Shown here one piece after another: positions 7,003 through 10,278 of a DNA stretch of 10,278 bases. The notes beneath the pieces were generated by a model. It ran no database searches, was not told the origin of the DNA, and saw nothing but the letters and a program-made list of their open reading frames with translations. This stretch comes from Actinomycetota bacterium. Lineage in GTDB: Bacteria; Actinomycetota; Acidimicrobiia; Spongiisociales; ZC4RG35. The stretch is from contig JAPUJM010000107.1 in assembly GCA_027296205.1 (NCBI GenBank), forward strand, positions 1 to 10,278, in the 5' to 3' direction. Every line of letters begins with the position of its first letter. Within the stretch, counting starts at the first letter, position 1. The translations under genes and the position numbers were made by a program.

Positions 7003-7027
7003 CGGTAGGATGGTATTTCACCTACCG
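7003..7027. promoter_or_regulatory. Palindrome in the sufD leader (operator or terminator)
   Basis: CGGTAGG (7003-7009) and CCTACCG (7021-7027) form a perfect 7-bp inverted repeat with an 11-nt, AT-rich centre. It lies between the TAA of the DUF4015 gene (7040) and the TTG of sufD (6981). The size and position suit a dimeric repressor site for an Fe-S-sensing regulator, but the sequence does not match the IscR, SufR or mycobacterial SufR consensus that I recall. In minus-strand RNA it would also fold as a hairpin followed by CCCTTT, so a weak terminator for the upstream gene is an alternative. Confidence 0.5.
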
Positions 7028-7039
7028 GGATAGTGCGAA

Positions 7040-8503
7040 TTACTCGGCAGGCCGGAGAGCGTCGGTCGTGACTTCCGACGACTCGTTCCAAAGCATCCAA
7101 CCGAGGCCGAACTCTTCGGCTGAGGCGATCTGAGCCTTCACCTGCGATGAGTCGTAGCCAAAGTCCTGGAGCCACGGGCGCACCACCACGTTTCTGGGAA
7201 GGCGCTCCATGCCGTCCTCCAGCGCACGGCGAACCACCTGTCCCGGATGATCGTTTGGCACCTCGTAGCCGAACCAGTCGGCTTCGTAGTGGGACGGATA
7301 GACCATGGGCGATATCACATCGACAATCTGGGCGACGTCCTCCCAACGCTGACCGATGAACCCGTCCGAGACATCGGTGGTGAGGAAACCGAAAACATCG
7401 GCGCCAACCGTGCAACCCATCGGGTGGAGAAGGTCGACGGCATCCCTCAGGAAGGCGGGGATGGTCGACAGCCGCACTTGTTCCTCGATCACGAGGTCGT
7501 ATCGGGCAGATTCACTGAGAATGTCGGGGAATCTGACGTAGTCGAACTGGATCTCATCGACTCCCATCGAGCAGGCCTCGACGGCCAGATCGAGTCCATA
7601 TTGTCTGGCTTCCGGGTCTGTTGGGTCGAGGAAATACTGGCCTCCGACTCTGAATGGTGCGTCGGTTGCCAGGTCCCACACCGCCATCGACGGCTTGTTC
7701 CAGGCGGCAATCTCATCACTGAAGACGACCAACCGTCCAATCAGGTAGAGGTTCTCGTTGTGAGCCGCGGTAGCGACTGCGTTGAGGTCGTATGAGTTCT
7801 GGGCCGCTCCCACCTCGAGCGCTGTTGGGTTCGCGGTGTTGTACCAGATCCGCCCACCGTCATCCTTGAGATCAACCATCAGGGCATTCAGCTCGGTGTT
7901 CCTCGCCAGCGCGATGAACTCCTCCAAACGCTCCCCGACGACAGACCCGGATATGTGGACGGCCCTGGCAGCGAAGGGCTCCAATTCGACGAGGACCTCG
8001 CCTGGCCCGCCATCCCAGTTGAAAGTCGTCGGTAACCATGCCTGCTTTTCGACCGCAATCGCACCAGGCTCGGCACCGCGAATGTTGAAGTTTCCTTCGC
8101 CATCGGTTACCCCGGAGGTGGGATTGGTCATGACACGAGCGTCATCGACCGCCACCCCATCGGGAGTAACCACACGGCCACGCAGCACACGGGCCTTGAG
8201 TACGACGTCAACAACCCCCTCTGGAGGCTCCGCCAGGGTGAGCATCTGGGCGACATGACCGGGTGCGCTCACTTCGAGGACGACACTCGAGCGGTTCCAA
8301 TCCATCCGGATCCTGCCGTCGGAGCCCGATGTGCCCACCTGGTCGCCCTCGATATCAGCTACGGCAGAGGCGATCGGAGCACCGAGGTCATCGAGCACCC
8401 GGAGCTCATAGGGGGTGGCCCGCCCGAGCAGGGACCAACCGGCCCAAGTCGCCCAGACGATGGTGAGCGCCACCAGCAATCTGAACTGCGTTCGGCGCGA
8501 CAC
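7040..8503 (-). CDS. Membrane-anchored putative glycoside hydrolase (DUF4015-like) with Ig-like N-terminal repeats
   Basis: The 487-residue protein has three parts. A hydrophobic segment at residues 8-26 after a basic N-terminus (MSRRTQFR) forms a signal anchor, so the rest should lie outside the membrane. Residues about 32-175 hold two carboxypeptidase-regulatory-like beta-sandwich repeats; both carry a V-xx-xDG-x-V pattern, and the second has GVTDGEGNFNIRG. Residues about 180-475 match the DUF4015 family of putative TIM-barrel glycosidases: AVHISGSVV at its start, NALMVDLKDDGG (206-217), DEIQFDYVRFPD (316-327), GADVFGF (367-373), SPMVYPSHY (398-406) and a final W-x-LWNES. Asp321 and Asp369 are candidate acids; catalysis and substrate are unproven. 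The start is GTG at 8503, preceded by only a weak ribosome site. It diverges from the sigma-factor gene and shares strand with suf, 58 nt upstream of sufD, but a functional tie to Fe-S assembly is unlikely. A role in cell-surface polysaccharide turnover is inference. Confidence 0.78.
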   Translation of the reverse strand: MSRRTQFRLLVALTIVWATWAGWSLLGRATPYELRVLDDLGAPIASAVADIEGDQVGTSGSDGRIRMDWNRSSVVLEVSAPGHVAQMLTLAEPPEGVVDVVLKARVLRGRVVTPDGVAVDDARVMTNPTSGVTDGEGNFNIRGAEPGAIAVEKQAWLPTTFNWDGGPGEVLVELEPFAARAVHISGSVVGERLEEFIALARNTELNALMVDLKDDGGRIWYNTANPTALEVGAAQNSYDLNAVATAAHNENLYLIGRLVVFSDEIAAWNKPSMAVWDLATDAPFRVGGQYFLDPTDPEARQYGLDLAVEACSMGVDEIQFDYVRFPDILSESARYDLVIEEQVRLSTIPAFLRDAVDLLHPMGCTVGADVFGFLTTDVSDGFIGQRWEDVAQIVDVISPMVYPSHYEADWFGYEVPNDHPGQVVRRALEDGMERLPRNVVVRPWLQDFGYDSSQVKAQIASAEEFGLGWMLWNESSEVTTDALRPAE

Positions 8504-8548
8504 GAATCACAGAGGATACCGACGATATTGGCCTACGTGATGTTCCAG

Positions 8549-8577
8549 TTGCCAGATTCAGGGAGGAGCGTTAGTTT
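8549..8577 (+). promoter_or_regulatory. Candidate sigma-70 promoter of the sigma-factor gene
   Basis: TTGCCA (8549-8554) as -35 and TAGTTT (8572-8577) as -10 are separated by 17 nt. The -35 matches the TTGACA consensus at five of six positions and the -10 keeps the first, second and last bases of TATAAT. Transcription would start near 8584, giving a leader of about 17-20 nt. The region is divergent, so a minus-strand promoter for the DUF4015 gene should also lie in 8504-8590; no clear one is visible. Confidence 0.4.
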
Positions 8578-8592
8578 TCCACATGGGGTTTT

Positions 8593-8598
8593 AGGAGG
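8593..8598 (+). promoter_or_regulatory. Shine-Dalgarno of the sigma-factor gene, unusually close to ATG
   Basis: AGGAGG ends only 2 nt before the ATG at 8601, shorter than the usual 5-9 nt. The next codon, TTG at 8604, would have a 5-nt spacing and may be the true start, shortening the protein by one residue. Confidence 0.65.
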
Positions 8599-8600
8599 CC

Positions 8601-9554
8601 ATGTTGGGGAAGGCCATAAGGGCCAAAGATGCAAGACCGGAACGAGGTGCTAGCCCGGCAGACACGGTGGGCCTGTACCTGGACGAAGTCTCAGGACACG
8701 ACCTCCTCACTGCTGAAGACGAGGTACATCTCGCCCGCGCCATGGAGCGTGGCAAGAAGGCCAAGGTGGTTCTCGAATCCGGCGAATACCGCCGGGCCGA
8801 ACGTCCTCAGCTGATGCGGGCCATCGCCGAAGGCGACGAGGCCAAGATGAGCTTCATCCGGTCGAACCTCCGTCTGGTCATCTCAATCGCCAAGCGATAC
8901 TCGGGGCGCGGGCTCGACCTGCTCGACCTCATCCAGGAGGGCAATCTTGGCCTCATCCGGGCCGTGGAGAAGTTCGATTGGCGCAAGGGGTTCAAATTCT
9001 CCACCTACGCGACATGGTGGATTCGTCAGGCCATCACAAGAGGTCTGGGCAACAACGGACGGACGATCCGACTGCCGGTGCACATGGTCGACGTCGTGCG
9101 GACCGTCCAGGACACGAGGCAAAGCCTTCACGACCAGCTCCACCGCATGCCCACTCTCGAGGAGATATCTGAAGTCTCCGGTCTCGACACCGAGCGGGTG
9201 CTGGCGGCATTGGAAGCCCCGGCAGAGACTGTTTCCCTCGATCGGCCCGTGGGAGAGGACGGAGACGCATCGCTCCAGGACTTCGTCGAAGACCACTCGG
9301 CTCTGAACCCGGAGGAGCGGGCAGCATCGGCGTGGCAGCGGGAACGTCTCGTGCAGGCTCTCAGGGACCTCGATTACGAGGAGCAGCAGGTCTTGTGGTT
9401 GCGGTTCGGGCTCGACGGAGACGAGCCGTGGACTCTGAGCGACGTGGGAAAAGTGATCAATTCGACCCGAGAGCGGGTCCGTCAGATCGAAGCAAGAGGT
9501 CTGGCGAAGCTTCGCCACCCCTCCTGCGACATCGACCTACAAGGTCTTCTCTGA
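8601..9554 (+). CDS. Primary-like sigma-70 factor (RpoD/SigA-SigB type)
   Basis: The 317-residue protein directs RNA polymerase to promoters. Region 1.2 is at 21-52 (DTVGLYLDEVSGHDLLTAED), region 2.1-2.3 at about 85-140 with the near-invariant DLIQEGNLGLIRAVEKFD (109-126), and region 2.4 (TYATWWIRQAITR, 135-147) would contact the -10 element. Region 3.0 holds RTIRLPVHMVD (154-164), region 3.2 DFVEDHSA (227-234), and region 4.2 the helix-turn-helix WTLSDVGKVINSTRERVRQIEARGLAKLRH (277-306). The conserved 2.4 and 4.2 residues predict recognition of ordinary -10/-35 promoters. It lacks the long acidic region 1.1 of the main vegetative factor, and its length is close to mycobacterial SigB, so it is either a group 2 factor or a short-form primary sigma. 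The C-terminus (HPSCDIDLQGLL) differs from the usual LRSYL-like ending. It is probably monocistronic, diverging from the DUF4015 gene and converging on the small membrane protein gene with a 22-nt gap. No anti-sigma gene is adjacent. Confidence 0.93.
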   Translation: MLGKAIRAKDARPERGASPADTVGLYLDEVSGHDLLTAEDEVHLARAMERGKKAKVVLESGEYRRAERPQLMRAIAEGDEAKMSFIRSNLRLVISIAKRYSGRGLDLLDLIQEGNLGLIRAVEKFDWRKGFKFSTYATWWIRQAITRGLGNNGRTIRLPVHMVDVVRTVQDTRQSLHDQLHRMPTLEEISEVSGLDTERVLAALEAPAETVSLDRPVGEDGDASLQDFVEDHSALNPEERAASAWQRERLVQALRDLDYEEQQVLWLRFGLDGDEPWTLSDVGKVINSTRERVRQIEARGLAKLRHPSCDIDLQGLL

Positions 9555-9576
9555 CAACTTCTCGGATCGGGTCCTC

Positions 9577-9864
9577 TCAGGTGGTGGCGTATCTATTTCT
9601 GCCCATGGTGGCCGACCCGGCGTGTACGGCGATATCCATGAAAAGCCCGATGATCAGACCAAGCCAACCCCAAGGGCTCGCTGCATCGCCGATGATGTAA
9701 CCGACAGTGAAGAGGGCCGTCGTCCAGGGCAGGAAGATGATCCCGAGAAGGGGGAGGATGAATCCACCGTTGAACGCTCGGTCGATCCAGTCTGTGAACA
9801 ACCAGAGGGCGCCGACACCCAGACGGGGGCTGACCCCGATCAGAATTAGAAACAAACAGCCCAT
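9577..9864 (-). CDS. Small three-helix membrane protein of unknown function
   Basis: The 95-residue product is mostly hydrophobic, with probable membrane helices at about 1-25 (split by a Pro-Arg pair), 33-57 and 66-82, and a short polar C-terminal tail (MGRNRYATT). The pattern WLFTDWIDRAF...LPLLGIIFLPWTTALF resembles a small conserved membrane protein common in Actinobacteria; I know of no assigned function. The ATG start at 9864 is preceded by purine-rich AAGGAAGGGG with a short spacer, which supports translation. It converges on the sigma-factor gene and lies 100 nt downstream of the reductase gene on the same strand. It is too hydrophobic along its whole length to be a secreted protein with a cleaved signal. 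Confidence 0.75.
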   Translation of the reverse strand: MGCLFLILIGVSPRLGVGALWLFTDWIDRAFNGGFILPLLGIIFLPWTTALFTVGYIIGDAASPWGWLGLIIGLFMDIAVHAGSATMGRNRYATT

Positions 9865-9895
9865 ATACCCCTTCCTTAGGTGGCGCGGAAGCTAC

Positions 9896-9912
9896 CAGAC
9901 GACCCCCGTCTG
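9896..9912 (-). terminator. Hairpin between reductase and small membrane protein genes
   Basis: CAGACG (9896-9901) and CGTCTG (9907-9912) form a perfect 6-bp stem around a 5-nt loop, 30-50 nt upstream of the membrane-protein ATG. A second, weaker stem, CCGTC/GACGG (9949-9961), directly follows the reductase stop. Neither has a T-run, so terminator function is tentative. Confidence 0.3.
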
Positions 9913-9964
9913 ACCAGCGCTTATTCCTTCCATAGAGGATCCGATAGTCCGTCGTCGACGGGAT

Positions 9965-10278
9965 TTACGTCTTCAAGTAGCGAATGAACAACGATCTGTC
10001 ACCTTGAAGAACCCGATCGACTGTCATCTCGAGAATCGGGTCGATGTCGGCGCCGTTGGTTATCCGTTTCGAGTCCCCGGCCACCACCGCCGATCTGAGG
10101 GTGAGATTCATCTCGTCAACAAGGCCGGCCCCGGCAAACTGGGCGTTCAGGGTCGGCCCACCCTCGAGTAGCACGACACTCGCTGCGCCGAGCTGCCCCA
10201 GGATCGACTCTGGTTCGAGAGACGGCAGAATCGCCACGTCCGCCGCGTCGCCAAGCATTGCCAGCTTCGACGGATCCG
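9965..10278 (-). CDS. RibD C-terminal / dihydrofolate-reductase-fold reductase, partial
   Basis: Only the last ~104 codons are inside the window. The frame is open to the right edge (it continues ...DPSKLAMLGD), so the start lies beyond 10278; the ATG at 10258 is internal. The block SVVLLEGGPTLNAQFAGAGLVDEMNL is the diagnostic C-terminal segment of the RibD_C/DHFR-like fold, in which EGGPTL contributes to NADPH and substrate binding. The ending (VLQGDRSLFIRYLKT) resembles actinobacterial stand-alone 'pyrimidine reductase' proteins more than full-length RibD. Such enzymes reduce the ribosyl side chain in riboflavin synthesis or act on related substrates; which applies here cannot be told from the fragment. 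No deaminase domain or other rib gene is visible. Confidence 0.85.
   Translation of the reverse strand, partial: DPSKLAMLGDAADVAILPSLEPESILGQLGAASVVLLEGGPTLNAQFAGAGLVDEMNLTLRSAVVAGDSKRITNGADIDPILEMTVDRVLQGDRSLFIRYLKT

Noticed and set aside
10272..10277. GGATCC at the extreme right end, as a possible cloning junction
   Set aside because: A single BamHI hexamer is common by chance, and the reductase reading frame continues through it; the left end shows no matching site.
1..10278. CRISPR array, rRNA or complete insertion sequence
   Set aside because: No regularly spaced direct repeats, no rRNA-like segments and no transposase gene were seen on either strand.

Overview
This 10.3 kb window is GC-rich bacterial chromosome with frequent GTG and TTG starts. 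Gene content and protein style (a suf cluster with a Rieske protein between sufD and sufC, a SigA/SigB-like sigma factor, a small three-helix membrane protein, a RibD_C-type reductase) point to Actinomycetota. A deep-branching class such as Acidimicrobiia is my guess, based on general resemblance and not on a search.

Left part (1-2034), plus strand: a complete factor-independent urate oxidase (54-872), then a 279-bp gap with hairpins and no convincing gene, then a free-standing B3/4-domain protein (1152-1862). The B3/4 gene ends inside a roughly 166-bp nested inverted-repeat element (1859-2024) that fills the space before the convergent fumarase gene. The element supplies the stop codon of the B3/4 gene and resembles a MITE or a large palindromic intergenic repeat.

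Central part (2035-8503), minus strand: six co-directional genes, read from high to low coordinates. They are a membrane-anchored glycosidase-like DUF4015 protein, sufD, a Rieske [2Fe-2S] protein, sufC, an M42-like metallopeptidase and class II fumarase. sufD, the Rieske gene and sufC are joined by two 4-nt ATGA overlaps and are clearly translationally coupled. sufB, sufS and sufU are absent from the window, so the SUF machinery must be completed elsewhere. Two dyads lie in the short leaders: CGGTAGG-N11-CCTACCG before sufD, and a TGTGAAG-type dyad before the peptidase gene.

Right part (8504-10278): a 97-bp divergent intergenic region carries a plausible promoter for a primary-like sigma-70 factor (plus strand, 8601-9554). 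Convergent to it is a small conserved-type membrane protein (9577-9864, minus). The window ends inside a RibD_C/DHFR-like reductase gene (minus) whose start lies beyond the right edge.

Most of the window is housekeeping: Fe-S assembly, TCA cycle, transcription and peptide turnover. I did not find a convincing new multi-gene system. The items most worth checking are the nested palindromic element, the sufB-less suf cluster with its leader palindrome, and the architecture of the anchored glycosidase-like protein.
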